Shown: positions 40,115 to 50,342, counted from the first letter of the stretch. The stretch: 64,000 bases of DNA from Hydractinia symbiolongicarpus (GCF_029227915.1 NC_079878.1:6944001-7008000), one strand, 5' to 3'. Notes: generated by a model from the letters alone, not told the origin. Translations and numbers: made by a program.

Positions 40115-40207
40115 GCTCCAGTGGCGTAGTCGGTTAGCGCGTCGTACTTATAAGTCAGTATCGACAAAGACATGCGAAGATCGGGAGTTCGAGCCTCACC
40201 TGGAGCA
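40115..40207 (+). tRNA. tRNA-Ile(TAT), T-stem variant
   Basis: Unit 57. C to A at 40198 as in units 48 and 54, but without their downstream partner variant. Confidence 0.88.
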
Positions 40208-40331
40208 AGGTTTCTTTTCATGCGCCGTCAACACACGCCACAGCACGGGCAGATCACCAGTAAAATCTAGCAACGTGGCAGTGCACCCAGGTTGTTTTGA
40301 TCCCGTCAACGTGACGGCAAAGCCCGTAAAA

Positions 40332-40405
40332 TGGCCAGTGTGGGGCTCGAACCCACGACATTCGCGTTATTAGCACGACGCTCTAGCCGACTGAGCTAAC
40401 CGGCC
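40332..40405 (-). tRNA. tRNA-Ile(AAT)
   Basis: Unit 58; no change seen. Confidence 0.95.
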
Positions 40406-40587
40406 GTGAACGCGTAAACACGGACTCACTTCCTAAGTCAACTCTAAGCAAAATACTTTTATTTTTTTACTCAAAACGTTACCGTCATATTTCTCACGCT
40501 TTGATACGAGTCCAAGCAATGCAAATAGCCGCAACCCGCTCGAAAGAGGAGTCATGTTAGGCCAACTTTAAACGGACATTCCCTGAA

Positions 40588-40660
40588 AGCCCTCGGAGAG
40601 ATTTGAACTCTCGACCCCTGGTTTACAAGACCAGTGCTCTAACCCCTGAGCTACGAAGGC
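40588..40660 (-). tRNA. tRNA-Thr(TGT)
   Basis: Unit 58; no change seen. Confidence 0.95.
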
Positions 40661-40809
40661 ACGCGATCCTTGCCAAATACGAAAAGTCGGTGCATCAGGC
40701 AAAACAGGCCAGTTGCAACGTGTACTTGCCATAAAGTGATACCGTCAATGCCCTACTGGACCATGACTATTCTAATCACGGACCTCAGCTTTCCCGTTAA
40801 CATCCACGG

Positions 40810-40902
40810 GCTCCAGTGGCGTAGTCGGTTAGCGCGTCGTACTTATAAGTCAGTATCGACAAAGACATGCGAAGATCGGGAGTTCGAGCCTCCCCTGGAG
40901 CA
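40810..40902 (+). tRNA. tRNA-Ile(TAT), intron
   Basis: Unit 58; no change seen. Confidence 0.95.
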
Positions 40903-41026
40903 AGGTTTCTTTTCATGCGCCGTCAACACACGCCACAGCACGGGCAGATCACCAGTAAAATCTAGCAACGTGGCAGTGCACCCAGGTTGTTTTGATCCCG
41001 TCAACGTGACGGCAAAGCCCGTAAAA

Positions 41027-41100
41027 TGGCCAGTGTGGGGCTCGAACCCACGACATTCGCGTTATTAGCACGACGCTCTAGCCGACTGAGCTAACCGGCC
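41027..41100 (-). tRNA. tRNA-Ile(AAT)
   Basis: Unit 59; no change seen. Confidence 0.95.
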
Positions 41101-41282
41101 GTGAACGCGTGAACACGGACTCACTTCCTAAGTCAACTCTAAGCAAAATACTTTTATTTTTTTACTCAAAACGTTACCGTCATATTTCTCACGCTTTGAT
41201 ACGAGTCCAAGCAATGCAAATAGCCGCAACCCGCTCGAAAGAAGAGTCATGTTAGGCCAACTTTAAACGGACATTCCCTGAA

Positions 41283-41355
41283 AGCCCTCGGAGAGATTTG
41301 AACTCTCGACCCCTGGTTTACAAGACCAGTGCTCTAACCCCTGAGCTACGAAGGC
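41283..41355 (-). tRNA. tRNA-Thr(TGT)
   Basis: Unit 59; no change seen. Confidence 0.95.
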
Positions 41356-41504
41356 ACGCGATCCTTGCCAAATACGAAAAGTCGGTGCATCAGGCAAAAC
41401 AGGCCAGTTGCAACGTGTACTTGCCATAAAGTGATACCGTCAATGCCCTACTGGACCATGACTATTCTAATCACGGACCTCAGCTTTCCCGTTAACATCC
41501 ACGG

Positions 41505-41597
41505 GCTCCAGTGGCGTAGTCGCTTAGCGCGTCGTACTTATAAGTCAGTATCGACAAAGACATGCGAAGATCGGGAGTTCGAGCCTCCCCTGGAGCA
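41505..41597 (+). tRNA. tRNA-Ile(TAT), G19C variant
   Basis: Unit 59. G19 to C at 41523. Confidence 0.87.
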
Positions 41598-41721
41598 AGG
41601 TTTCTTTTCATGCGCCGTCAACACACGCCACAGCACGGGCAGATCACCAGTAAAATCTAGCAACGTGGCAGTGCACCCAGGTTGTTTTGATCCCGTCAAC
41701 ATGACGGCAAAGCCCGTAAAA

Positions 41722-41795
41722 TGGCCAGTGTGGGGCTCGAACCCACGACATTCGCGTTATTAGCACGACGCTCTAGCCGACTGAGCTAACCGGCC
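41722..41795 (-). tRNA. tRNA-Ile(AAT)
   Basis: Unit 60; no change seen. Confidence 0.95.
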
Positions 41796-41977
41796 GTGAA
41801 CGCGTGAACACGGACTCACTTCCTAAGTCAACTCTAAGCAAAATACTTTTATTTTTTGACTCAAAACGTTACCGTCATATTTCTCACGCTTTGATACGAG
41901 TCCAAGCAATGCAAATAGCCGCAACCCGCTCGAAAGAGGAGTCATGTTAGGCCAACTTTAAACGGACATTCCCTGAA

Positions 41978-42050
41978 AGCCCTCGGAGAGATTTGAACTC
42001 TCGACCCCTGGTTTACAAGACCAGTGCTCTAACCCCTGAGCTACGAAGGC
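41978..42050 (-). tRNA. tRNA-Thr(TGT)
   Basis: Unit 60; no change seen. Confidence 0.95.
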
Positions 42051-42199
42051 ACGCGATCCTTGCCAAATACGAAAAGTCGGTGCATCAGGCAAAACAGGCC
42101 AGTTGCAACGTGTACTTGCCATAAAGTGATACCGTCAATGCCCTACTGGACCATGACTATTCTAATCACGGACCTCAGCTTTCCCGTTAACATCCACGG

Positions 42200-42292
42200 G
42201 CTCCAGTGGCGTAGTCGGTTAGCGCGTCGTACTTATAAGTCAGTATCGACAAAGACATGCGAAGATCGGGAGTTCGAGCCTCCCCTGGAGCA
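42200..42292 (+). tRNA. tRNA-Ile(TAT), intron
   Basis: Unit 60; no change seen. Confidence 0.95.
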
Positions 42293-42416
42293 AGGTTTCT
42301 TTTCATGCGCCGTCAACACACGCCACAGCACGGGCAGATCACCAGTAAAATCTAGCAACGTGGCAGTGCACCCAGGTTGTTTTGATCCCGTCAACGTGAC
42401 GGCAAAGCCCGTAAAA

Positions 42417-42490
42417 TGGCCAGTGTGGGGCTCGAACCCACGACATTCGCGTTATTAGCACGACGCTCTACCCGACTGAGCTAACCGGCC
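42417..42490 (-). tRNA. tRNA-Ile(AAT)
   Basis: Unit 61. G to C at 42471 changes D-loop position 20; probably neutral. Confidence 0.93.
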
Positions 42491-42672
42491 GTGAACGCGT
42501 GAACACGGACTCACTTCCTAAGTCAACTCTAAGCAAAATACTTTTATTTTTTTACTCAAAACGTTACCGTCATATTTCTCACGCTTTGATACGAGTCCAA
42601 GCAATGCAAATAGCCGCAACCCGCTCGAAAGAAGAGTCATGTTAGGCCAACTTTAAACGGACATTCCCTGAA

Positions 42673-42745
42673 AGCCCTCGGAGAGATTTGAACTCTCGAC
42701 CCCTGGTTTACAAGACCAGTGCTCTAACCCCTGAGCTACGAAGGC
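42673..42745 (-). tRNA. tRNA-Thr(TGT)
   Basis: Unit 61; no change seen. Confidence 0.95.
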
Positions 42746-42894
42746 ACGCGATCCTTGCCAAATACGAAAAGTCGGTGCATCAGGCAAAACAGGCCAGTTG
42801 CAACGTGTACTTGCCATAAAGTGATACCGTCAATGCCCTACTGGACCATGACTATTCTAATCACGGACCTCAGCTTTCCCGTTAACATCCACGG

Positions 42895-42987
42895 GCTCCA
42901 GTGGCGTAGTCGCTTAGCGCGTCGTACTTATAAGTCAGTATCGACAAAGACATGCGAAGATCGGGAGTTCGAGCCTCCCCTGGAGCA
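42895..42987 (+). tRNA. tRNA-Ile(TAT), G19C variant
   Basis: Unit 61. G19 to C at 42913. Confidence 0.87.
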
Positions 42988-43111
42988 AGGTTTCTTTTCA
43001 TGCGCCGTCAACACACGCCACAGCACGGGCAGATCACCAGTAAAATCTAGCAACGTGGCAGTGCACCCAGGTTGTTTTGATCCCGTCAACGTGACGGCAA
43101 AGCCCGTAAAA

Positions 43112-43185
43112 TGGCCAGTGTGGGGCTCGAACCCACGACATTCGCGTTATTAGCACGACGCTCTAGCCGACTGAGCTAACCGGCC
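43112..43185 (-). tRNA. tRNA-Ile(AAT)
   Basis: Unit 62; no change seen. Confidence 0.95.
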
Positions 43186-43367
43186 GTGAACGCGTGAACA
43201 CGGACTCACTTCCTAAGTCAACTCTAAGCAAAATACTTTTATTTTTTGACTCAAAACGTTACCGTCATATTTCTCACGCTTTGATACGAGTCCAAGCAAT
43301 GCAAATAGCCGCAACCCGCTCGAAAGAGGAGTCATGTTAGGCCAACTTTAAACGGACATTCCCTGAA

Positions 43368-43440
43368 AGCCCTCGGAGAGATTTGAACTCTCGACCCCTG
43401 GTTTACAAGACCAGTGCTCTAACCCCTGAGCAACGAAGGC
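43368..43440 (-). tRNA. tRNA-Thr(TGT)
   Basis: Unit 62. T to A at 43432 changes A9 to T, in the A-box start. Confidence 0.9.
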
Positions 43441-43589
43441 ACGCGATCCTTGCCAAATACGAAAAGTCGGTGCATCAGGCAAAACAGGCCAGTTGCAACG
43501 TGTACTTGCCATAAAGTGATACCGTCAATGCCCTACTGGACCATGACTATTCTAATCACGGACCTCAGCTTTCCCGTTAACATCCACGG

Positions 43590-43682
43590 GCTCCAGTGGC
43601 GTAGTCGGTTAGCGCGTCGTACTTATAAGTCAGTATCGACAAAGACATGCGAAGATCGGGAGTTCGAGCCTCCCCTGGAGCA
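43590..43682 (+). tRNA. tRNA-Ile(TAT), intron
   Basis: Unit 62; no change seen. Confidence 0.95.
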
Positions 43683-43806
43683 AGGTTTCTTTTCATGCGC
43701 CGTCAACACACGCCACAGCACGGGCAGATCACCAGTAAAATCTAGCAACGTGGCAGTGCACCCAGGTTGTTTTGATCCCGTCAACGTGACGGCAAAGCCC
43801 GTAAAA

Positions 43807-43880
43807 TGGCCAGTGTGGGGCTCGAACCCACGACATTCGCGTTATTAGCACGACGCTCTAGCCGACTGAGCTAACCGGCC
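43807..43880 (-). tRNA. tRNA-Ile(AAT)
   Basis: Unit 63; no change seen. Confidence 0.95.
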
Positions 43881-44062
43881 GTGAACGCGTGAACACGGAC
43901 TCACTTCCTAAGTCAACTCTAAGCAAAATACTTTTATTTTTTTACTCAAAACGTTACCGTCATATTTCTCACGCTTTGATACGAGTCCAAGCAATGCAAA
44001 TAGCCGCAACCCGCTCGAAAGAGGAGTCATGTTAGGCCAACTTTAAACGGACATTCCCTGAA

Positions 44063-44135
44063 AGCCCTCGGAGAGATTTGAACTCTCGACCCCTGGTTTA
44101 CAAGACCAGTGATCTAACCCCTGAGCTACGAAGGC
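44063..44135 (-). tRNA. tRNA-Thr(TGT), D-stem variant
   Basis: Unit 63. C to A at 44112 gives a C11-T24 mismatch. Confidence 0.88.
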
Positions 44136-44284
44136 ACGCGATCCTTGCCAAATACGAAAAGTCGGTGCATCAGGCAAAACAGGCCAGTTGCAACGTGTAC
44201 TTGCCATAAAGTGATACCGTCAATGCCCTACTGGACCATGACTATTCTAATCACGGACCTCAGCTTTCCCGTTAACATCCACGG

Positions 44285-44377
44285 GCTCCAGTGGCGTAGT
44301 CGGTTAGCGCGTCGTACTTATAAGTCAGTATCGACAAAGACATGCGAAGATCGGGAGTTCGAGCCTCCCCTGGAGCA
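44285..44377 (+). tRNA. tRNA-Ile(TAT), intron
   Basis: Unit 63; no change seen. Confidence 0.95.
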
Positions 44378-44501
44378 AGGTTTCTTTTCATGCGCCGTCA
44401 ACACACGCCACAGCACGGGCAGATCACCAGTAAAATCTAGCAACGTGGCAGTGCACCCAGGTTGTTTTGATCCCGTCAACGTGACGGCAAAGCCCGTAAA
44501 A

Positions 44502-44575
44502 TGGCCAGTGTGGGGCTCGAACCCACGACATTCGCGTTATTAGCACGACGCTCTAGCCGACTGAGCTAACCGGCC
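44502..44575 (-). tRNA. tRNA-Ile(AAT)
   Basis: Unit 64; no change seen. Confidence 0.95.
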
Positions 44576-44757
44576 GTGAACGCGTGAACACGGACTCACT
44601 TCCTAAGTCAACTCTAAGCAAAATACTTTTATTTTTTTACTCAAAACGTTACCGTCATATTTCTCACGCTTTGATACGAGTCCAAGCAATGCAAATAGCC
44701 GCAACCCGCTCGAAAGAGGAGTCATGTTAGGCCAACTTTAAACGGACATTCCCTGAA

Positions 44758-44830
44758 AGCCCTCGGAGAGATTTGAACTCTCGACCCCTGGTTTACAAGA
44801 CCAGTGCTCTAACCCCTGAGCTACGAAGGC
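44758..44830 (-). tRNA. tRNA-Thr(TGT)
   Basis: Unit 64; no change seen. Confidence 0.95.
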
Positions 44831-44979
44831 ACGCGATCCTTGCCAAATACGAAAAGTCGGTGCATCAGGCAAAACAGGCCAGTTGCAACGTGTACTTGCC
44901 ATAAAGTGATACCGTCAATGCCCTACTGGACCATGACTATTCTAATCACGGACCTCAGCTTTCCCGTTAACATCCACGG

Positions 44980-45072
44980 GCTCCAGTGGCGTAGTCGGTT
45001 AGCGCGTCGTACTTATAAGTCAGTATCGACAAAGACATGCGAAGATCGGGAGTTCGAGCCTCCCCTGGAGCA
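44980..45072 (+). tRNA. tRNA-Ile(TAT), intron
   Basis: Unit 64; no change seen. Confidence 0.95.
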
Positions 45073-45196
45073 AGGTTTCTTTTCATGCGCCGTCAACACA
45101 CGCCACAGCACGGGCAGATCACCAGTAAAATCTAGCAACGTGGCAGTGCACCCAGGTTGTTTTGATCCCGTCAACGTGACGGCAAAGCCCGTAAAA

Positions 45197-45270
45197 TGGC
45201 CAGTGTGGGGCTCGAACCCACGACATTCGCGTTATTAGCACGACGCTCTAGCCGACTGAGCTAACCGGCC
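45197..45270 (-). tRNA. tRNA-Ile(AAT)
   Basis: Unit 65; no change seen. Confidence 0.95.
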
Positions 45271-45452
45271 GTGAACGCGTGAACACGGACTCACTTCCTA
45301 AGTCAACTCTAAGCAAAATACTTTTATTTTTTTACTCAAAACGTTACCGTCATATTTCTCACGCTTTGATACGAGTCCAAGCAATGCAAATAGCCGCAAC
45401 CCGCTCGAAAGAGGAGTCATGTTAGGCCAACTTTAAACGGACATTCCCTGAA

Positions 45453-45525
45453 AGCCCTCGGAGAGATTTGAACTCTCGACCCCTGGTTTACAAGACCAGT
45501 GCTCTAACCCCTGAGCTACGAAGGC
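45453..45525 (-). tRNA. tRNA-Thr(TGT)
   Basis: Unit 65; no change seen. Confidence 0.95.
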
Positions 45526-45674
45526 ACGCGATCCTTGCCAAATACGAAAAGTCGGTGCATCAGGCAAAACAGGACAGTTGCAACGTGTACTTGCCATAAA
45601 GTGATACCGTCAATGCCCTACTGGACCATGACTATTCTAATCACGGACCTCGGCTTTCCCGTTAACATCCACGG

Positions 45675-45767
45675 GCTCCAGTGGCGTAGTCGGTTAGCGC
45701 GTCGTACTTATAAGTCAGTATCGACAAAGACATGCGAAGATCGGGAGTTCGAGCCTCCCCTGGAGCA
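45675..45767 (+). tRNA. tRNA-Ile(TAT), intron
   Basis: Unit 65; body unchanged. Spacer changes upstream at 45574 and 45652. Confidence 0.95.
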
Positions 45768-45891
45768 AGGTTTCTTTTCATGCGCCGTCAACACACGCCA
45801 CAGCACGGGCAGATCACCAGTAAAATCTAGCAACGTGGCAGTGCACCCAGGTTGTTTTGATCCCGTCAACGTGACGGCAAAGCCCGTAAAA

Positions 45892-45965
45892 TGGCCAGTG
45901 TGGGGCTCGAACCCACGACATTCGCGTTATTAGCACGACGCTCTAGCCGACTGAGCTAACCGGCC
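45892..45965 (-). tRNA. tRNA-Ile(AAT)
   Basis: Unit 66; no change seen. Confidence 0.95.
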
Positions 45966-46147
45966 GTGAACGCGTGAACACGGACTCACTTCCTAAGTCA
46001 ACTCTAAGCAAAATACTTTTATTTTTTGACTCAAAACGTTACCGTCATATTTCTCACGCTTTGATACGAGTCCAAGCAATGCAAATAGCCGCAACCCGCT
46101 CGAAAGAGGAGTCATGTTAGGCCAACTTTAAACGGACATTCCCTGAA

Positions 46148-46219
46148 AGCCTCGGAGAGATTTGAACTCTCGACCCCTGGTTTACAAGACCAGTGCTCTA
46201 ACCCCTGAGCTACGAAGGC
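46148..46219 (-). tRNA. tRNA-Thr(TGT) with 1-nt acceptor deletion
   Basis: Unit 66; 72 nt. One C is lost from the 3' acceptor strand near 46150, so a 7-bp acceptor stem with a free discriminator cannot form. Likely non-functional. Confidence 0.75.
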
Positions 46220-46368
46220 ACGCGATCCTTGCCAAATACGAAAAGTCGGTGCATCAGGCAAAACAGGCCAGTTGCAACGTGTACTTGCCATAAAGTGATA
46301 CCGTCAATGCCCTACTGGACCATGACTATTCTAATCACGGACCTCAGCTTTCCCGTTAACATCCACGG

Positions 46369-46461
46369 GCTCCAGTGGCGTAGTCGGTTAGCGCGTCGTA
46401 CTTATAAGTCAGTATCGACAAAGACATGCGAAGATCGGGAGTTCGAGCCTCCCCTGGAGCA
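46369..46461 (+). tRNA. tRNA-Ile(TAT), intron
   Basis: Unit 66; no change seen. Confidence 0.95.
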
Positions 46462-46585
46462 AGGTTTCTTTTCATGCGCCGTCAACACACGCCACAGCAC
46501 GGGCAGATCACCAGTAAAATCTAGCAACGTGGCAGTGCACCCAGGTTGTTTTGATCCCGTCAACGTGACGGCAAAGCCCGTAAAA

Positions 46586-46659
46586 TGGCCAGTGTGGGGC
46601 TCGAACCCACGACATTCGCGTTATTAGCACGACGCTCTAGCCGACTGAGCTAACCGGCC
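46586..46659 (-). tRNA. tRNA-Ile(AAT)
   Basis: Unit 67; no change seen. Confidence 0.95.
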
Positions 46660-46841
46660 GTGAACGCGTGAACACGGACTCACTTCCTAAGTCAACTCTA
46701 AGCAAAATACTTTTATTTTTTTACTCAAAACGTTACCGTCATATTTCTCACGCTTTGATACGAGTCCAAGCAATGCAAATAGCCGCAACCCGCTCGAAAG
46801 AAGAGTCATGTTAGGCCAACTTTAAACGGACATTCCCTGAA

Positions 46842-46914
46842 AGCCCTCGGAGAGATTTGAACTCTCGACCCCTGGTTTACAAGACCAGTGCTCTAACCCC
46901 TGAGCTACGAAGGC
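46842..46914 (-). tRNA. tRNA-Thr(TGT)
   Basis: Unit 67; body unchanged. Spacer G to A at 46802. Confidence 0.95.
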
Positions 46915-47063
46915 ACGCGATCCTTGCCAAATACGAAAAGTCGGTGCATCAGGCAAAACAGGCCAGTTGCAACGTGTACTTGCCATAAAGTGATACCGTC
47001 AATGCCCTACTGGACCATGACTATTCTAATCACGGACCTCAGCTTTCCCGTTAACATCCACGG

Positions 47064-47156
47064 GCTCCAGTGGCGTAGTCGCTTAGCGCGTCGTACTTAT
47101 AAGTCAGTATCGACAAAGACATGCGAAGATCGGGAGTTCGAGCCTCCCCTGGAGCA
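47064..47156 (+). tRNA. tRNA-Ile(TAT), G19C variant
   Basis: Unit 67. G19 to C at 47082, linked to 46802 as in units 59 and 61. Confidence 0.87.
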
Positions 47157-47280
47157 AGGTTTCTTTTCATGCGCCGTCAACACACGCCACAGCACGGGCA
47201 GATCACCAGTAAAATCTAGCAACGTGGCAGTGCACCCAGGTTGTTTTGATCCCGTCAACGTGACGGCAAAGCCCGTAAAA

Positions 47281-47354
47281 TGGCCAGTGTGGGGCTCGAA
47301 CCCACGACATTCGCGTTATTAGCACGACGCTCTAGCCGACTGAGCTAACCGGCC
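47281..47354 (-). tRNA. tRNA-Ile(AAT)
   Basis: Unit 68; no change seen. Confidence 0.95.
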
Positions 47355-47536
47355 GTGAACGCGTGAACACGGACTCACTTCCTAAGTCAACTCTAAGCAA
47401 AATACTTTTATTTTTTTACTCAAAACGTTACCGTCATATTTCTCACGCTTTGATACGAGTCCAAGCAATGCAAATAGCCGCAACCCGCTCGAAAGAGGAG
47501 TCATGTTAGGCCAACTTTAAACGGACATTCCCTGAA

Positions 47537-47609
47537 AGCCCTCGGAGAGATTTGAACTCTCGACCCCTGGTTTACAAGACCAGTGCTCTAACCCCTGAGC
47601 TACGAAGGC
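47537..47609 (-). tRNA. tRNA-Thr(TGT)
   Basis: Unit 68; no change seen. Confidence 0.95.
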
Positions 47610-47758
47610 ACGCGATCCTTGCCAAATACGAAAAGTCGGTGCATCAGGCAAAACAGGACAGTTGCAACGTGTACTTGCCATAAAGTGATACCGTCAATGC
47701 CCTACTGGACCATGACTATTCTAATCACGGACCTCGGCTTTCCCGTTAACATCCACGG

Positions 47759-47851
47759 GCTCCAGTGGCGTAGTCGGTTAGCGCGTCGTACTTATAAGTC
47801 AGTATCGACAAAGACATGCGAAGATCGGGAGTTCGAGCCTCCCCTGGAGCA
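47759..47851 (+). tRNA. tRNA-Ile(TAT), intron
   Basis: Unit 68; body unchanged. Confidence 0.95.
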
Positions 47852-47975
47852 AGGTTTCTTTTCATGCGCCGTCAACACACGCCACAGCACGGGCAGATCA
47901 CCAGTAAAATCTAGCAACGTGGCAGTGCACCCAGGTTGTTTTGATCCCGTCAACGTGACGGCAAAGCCCGTAAAA

Positions 47976-48049
47976 TGGCCAGTGTGGGGCTCGAACCCAC
48001 GACATTCGCGTTATTAGCACGACGCTCTAGCCGACTGAGCTAACCGGCC
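47976..48049 (-). tRNA. tRNA-Ile(AAT)
   Basis: Unit 69; no change seen. Confidence 0.95.
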
Positions 48050-48231
48050 GTGAACGCGTGAACACGGACTCACTTCCTAAGTCAACTCTAAGCAAAATAC
48101 TTTTATTTTTTGACTCAAAACGTTACCGTCATATTTCTCACGCTTTGATACGAGTCCAAGCAATGCAAATAGCCGCAACCCGCTCGAAAGAGGAGTCATG
48201 TTAGGCCAACTTTAAACGGACATTCCCTGAA

Positions 48232-48303
48232 AGCCTCGGAGAGATTTGAACTCTCGACCCCTGGTTTACAAGACCAGTGCTCTAACCCCTGAGCTACGAA
48301 GGC
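48232..48303 (-). tRNA. tRNA-Thr(TGT) with 1-nt acceptor deletion
   Basis: Unit 69; 72 nt, same acceptor-strand loss as unit 66. This unit has no tRNA-Ile(TAT). Confidence 0.75.
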
Positions 48304-48404
48304 ACGCGATCCTTGCCAAATACGAAAAGTCGGTGCATCAGGCAAAACAGGCCAGTTGCAACGTGTACTTGCCATAAAGTGATACCGTCAATGCCCTACT
48401 GGAC

Positions 48405-48416
48405 CATGACTTCGCG
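48405..48416. other. 288-bp deletion junction
   Basis: Sequence upstream of tRNA-Ile(TAT) (to about 48410) is joined to the middle of the next tRNA-Ile(AAT). tRNA-Ile(TAT), the convergent spacer and the 3' part of tRNA-Ile(AAT) are lost. Confidence 0.92.
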
Positions 48417-48455
48417 TTATTAGCACGACGCTCTAGCCGACTGAGCTAACCGGCC
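48411..48455 (-). pseudogene. 5' half of tRNA-Ile(AAT)
   Basis: Unit 70. The 45-base remnant keeps the 5' acceptor strand, D arm, A box and complete anticodon arm, then runs into spacer. The T arm, B box, 3' acceptor strand and T4 terminator are gone. By coincidence it resembles the 5' tRNA halves made by anticodon cleavage. Without a B box, transcription is unlikely. Confidence 0.9.
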
Positions 48456-48637
48456 GTGAACGCGTCAACACGGACTCACTTCCTAAGTCAACTCTAAGCA
48501 AAATACTTTTATTTTTTTACTCAAAACGTTACCGTCATATTTCTCACGCTTTGATACGAGTCCAAGCAATGCAAATAGCCGCAACCCGCTCGAAAGAGGA
48601 GTCATGTTAGGCCAACTTTAAACGGACATTCCCTGAA

Positions 48638-48710
48638 AGCCCTCGGAGAGATTTGAACTCTGGACCCCTGGTTTACAAGACCAGTGCTCTAACCCCTGAG
48701 CTACGAAGGC
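48638..48710 (-). tRNA. tRNA-Thr(TGT), T-stem variant
   Basis: Unit 70. C to G at 48662 gives a C-C mismatch in the first T-stem pair. Confidence 0.88.
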
Positions 48711-48859
48711 ACGCGATCCTTGCCAAATACGAAAAGTCGGTGCATCAGGCAAAACAGGCCAGTTGCAACGTGTACTTGCCATAAAGTGATACCGTCAATG
48801 CCCTACTGGACCATGACTATTCTAATCACGGACCTCAGCTTTCCCGTTAACATCCACGG

Positions 48860-48952
48860 GCTCCAGTGGCGTAGTCGGTTAGCGCGTCGTACTTATAAGT
48901 CAGTATCGACAAAGACATGCGAAGATCGGGAGTTCGAGCCTCCCCTGGAGCA
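48860..48952 (+). tRNA. tRNA-Ile(TAT), intron
   Basis: Unit 70; no change seen. Confidence 0.95.
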
Positions 48953-49076
48953 AGGTTTCTTTTCATGCGCCGTCAACACACGCCACAGCACGGGCAGATC
49001 ACCAGTAAAATCTAGCAACGTGGCAGTGCACCCAGGTTGTTTTGATCCCGTCAACGTGACGGCAAAGCCCGTAAAA

Positions 49077-49150
49077 TGGCCAGTGTGGGGCTCGAACCCA
49101 CGACACTCGCGTTATTAGCACGACGCTCTAGCCGACTGAGCTAACCGGCC
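49077..49150 (-). tRNA. tRNA-Ile(AAT)
   Basis: Unit 71. T to C at 49106 changes position 44; probably neutral. Confidence 0.93.
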
Positions 49151-49332
49151 GTGAACGCGTGAACACGGACTCACTTCCTAAGTCAACTCTAAGCAAAATA
49201 CTTTTATTTTTTTACTCAAAACGTTACCGTCATATTTCTCACGCTTTGATACGAGTCCAAGCAATGCAAATAGCCGCAACCCGCTCGAAAGAGGAGTCAT
49301 GTTAGGCCAACTTTAAACGGACATTCCCTGAA

Positions 49333-49405
49333 AGCCCTCGGAGAGATTTGAACTCTCGACCCCTGGTTTACAAGACCAGTGCTCTAACCCCTGAGCTACG
49401 AAGGC
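49333..49405 (-). tRNA. tRNA-Thr(TGT)
   Basis: Unit 71; no change seen. Confidence 0.95.
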
Positions 49406-49554
49406 ACGCGATCCTTGCCAAATACGAAAAGTCGGTGCATCAGGCAAAACAGGCCAGTTGCAACGTGTACTTGCCATAAAGTGATACCGTCAATGCCCTA
49501 CTGGACCATGACTATTTTAATCACGGACCTCAGCTTTCCCGTTAACATCCACGG

Positions 49555-49647
49555 GCTCCAGTGGCGTAGTCGGTTAGCGCGTCGTACTTATAAGTCAGTA
49601 TCGACAAAGACATGCGAAGATCGGGAGTTCGAGCCTCCCTTGGAGCA
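49555..49647 (+). tRNA. tRNA-Ile(TAT), acceptor wobble variant
   Basis: Unit 71. C to T at 49640 gives G7-T66, still paired. Confidence 0.92.
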
Positions 49648-49771
49648 AGGTTTCTTTTCATGCGCCGTCAACACACGCCACAGCACGGGCAGATCACCAG
49701 TAAAATCTAGCAACGTGGCAGTGCACCCAGGTTGTTTTGATCCCGTCAACGTGACGGCAAAGCCCGTAAAA

Positions 49772-49845
49772 TGGCCAGTGTGGGGCTCGAACCCACGACA
49801 TTCGCGTTATTAGCACGACGCTCTAGCCGACTGAGCTAACCGGCC
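49772..49845 (-). tRNA. tRNA-Ile(AAT)
   Basis: Unit 72; no change seen. Confidence 0.95.
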
Positions 49846-50027
49846 GTGAACGCGTGAACACGGACTCACTTCCTAAGTCAACTCTAAGCAAAATACTTTT
49901 ATTTTTTTACTCAAAACGTTACCGTCATATTTCTCACGCTTTGATACGAGTCCAAGCAATGCAAATAGCCGCAACCCGCTCGAAAGAGGAGTCATGTTAG
50001 GCCAACTTTAAACGGACATTCCCTGAA

Positions 50028-50100
50028 AGCCCTCGGAGAGATTTGAACTCTCGACCCCTGGTTTACAAGACCAGTGCTCTAACCCCTGAGCTACGAAGGC
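50028..50100 (-). tRNA. tRNA-Thr(TGT)
   Basis: Unit 72; no change seen. Confidence 0.95.
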
Positions 50101-50249
50101 ACGCGATCCTTGCCAAATACGAAAAGTCGGTGCATCAGGCAAAACAGGCCAGTTGCAACGTGTACTTGCCATAAAGTGATACCGTCAATGCCCTACTGGA
50201 CCATGACTATTCTAATCACGGACCTCAGCTTTCCCGTTAACATCCACGG

Positions 50250-50342
50250 GCTCCAGTGGCGTAGTCGGTTAGCGCGTCGTACTTATAAGTCAGTATCGAC
50301 AAAGACATGCGAAGATCGGGAGTTCGAGCCTCCCCTGGAGCA
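50250..50342 (+). tRNA. tRNA-Ile(TAT), intron
   Basis: Unit 72; no change seen. Confidence 0.95.

Larger units (their letters stand above)
41243..41858. repeat. 1390-bp-spaced haplotype block, copy 1
   Basis: Variants 41243, 41523 and 41858 recur 1390 bp (two units) downstream. Private change at 41701. Confidence 0.85.
42633..43248. repeat. 1390-bp-spaced haplotype block, copy 2
   Basis: Variants 42633, 42913 and 43248 match the block at 41243-41858. Confidence 0.85.
45574..46150. repeat. 2084-bp-spaced haplotype block, copy 1
   Basis: Changes at 45574, 45652 and 46028 and a 1-nt loss near 46150 recur 2084 bp downstream. Confidence 0.88.
47658..48234. repeat. 2084-bp-spaced haplotype block, copy 2
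   Basis: Changes at 47658, 47736 and 48112 and the 1-nt loss near 48234 copy the block at 45574-46150. The 288-bp deletion at 48410 then interrupts the copy. Confidence 0.88.
48662..49640. repeat. 2085-bp-spaced haplotype block, copy 1
   Basis: Variants 48662, 49106, 49517 and 49640 recur three units downstream. Confidence 0.88.
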
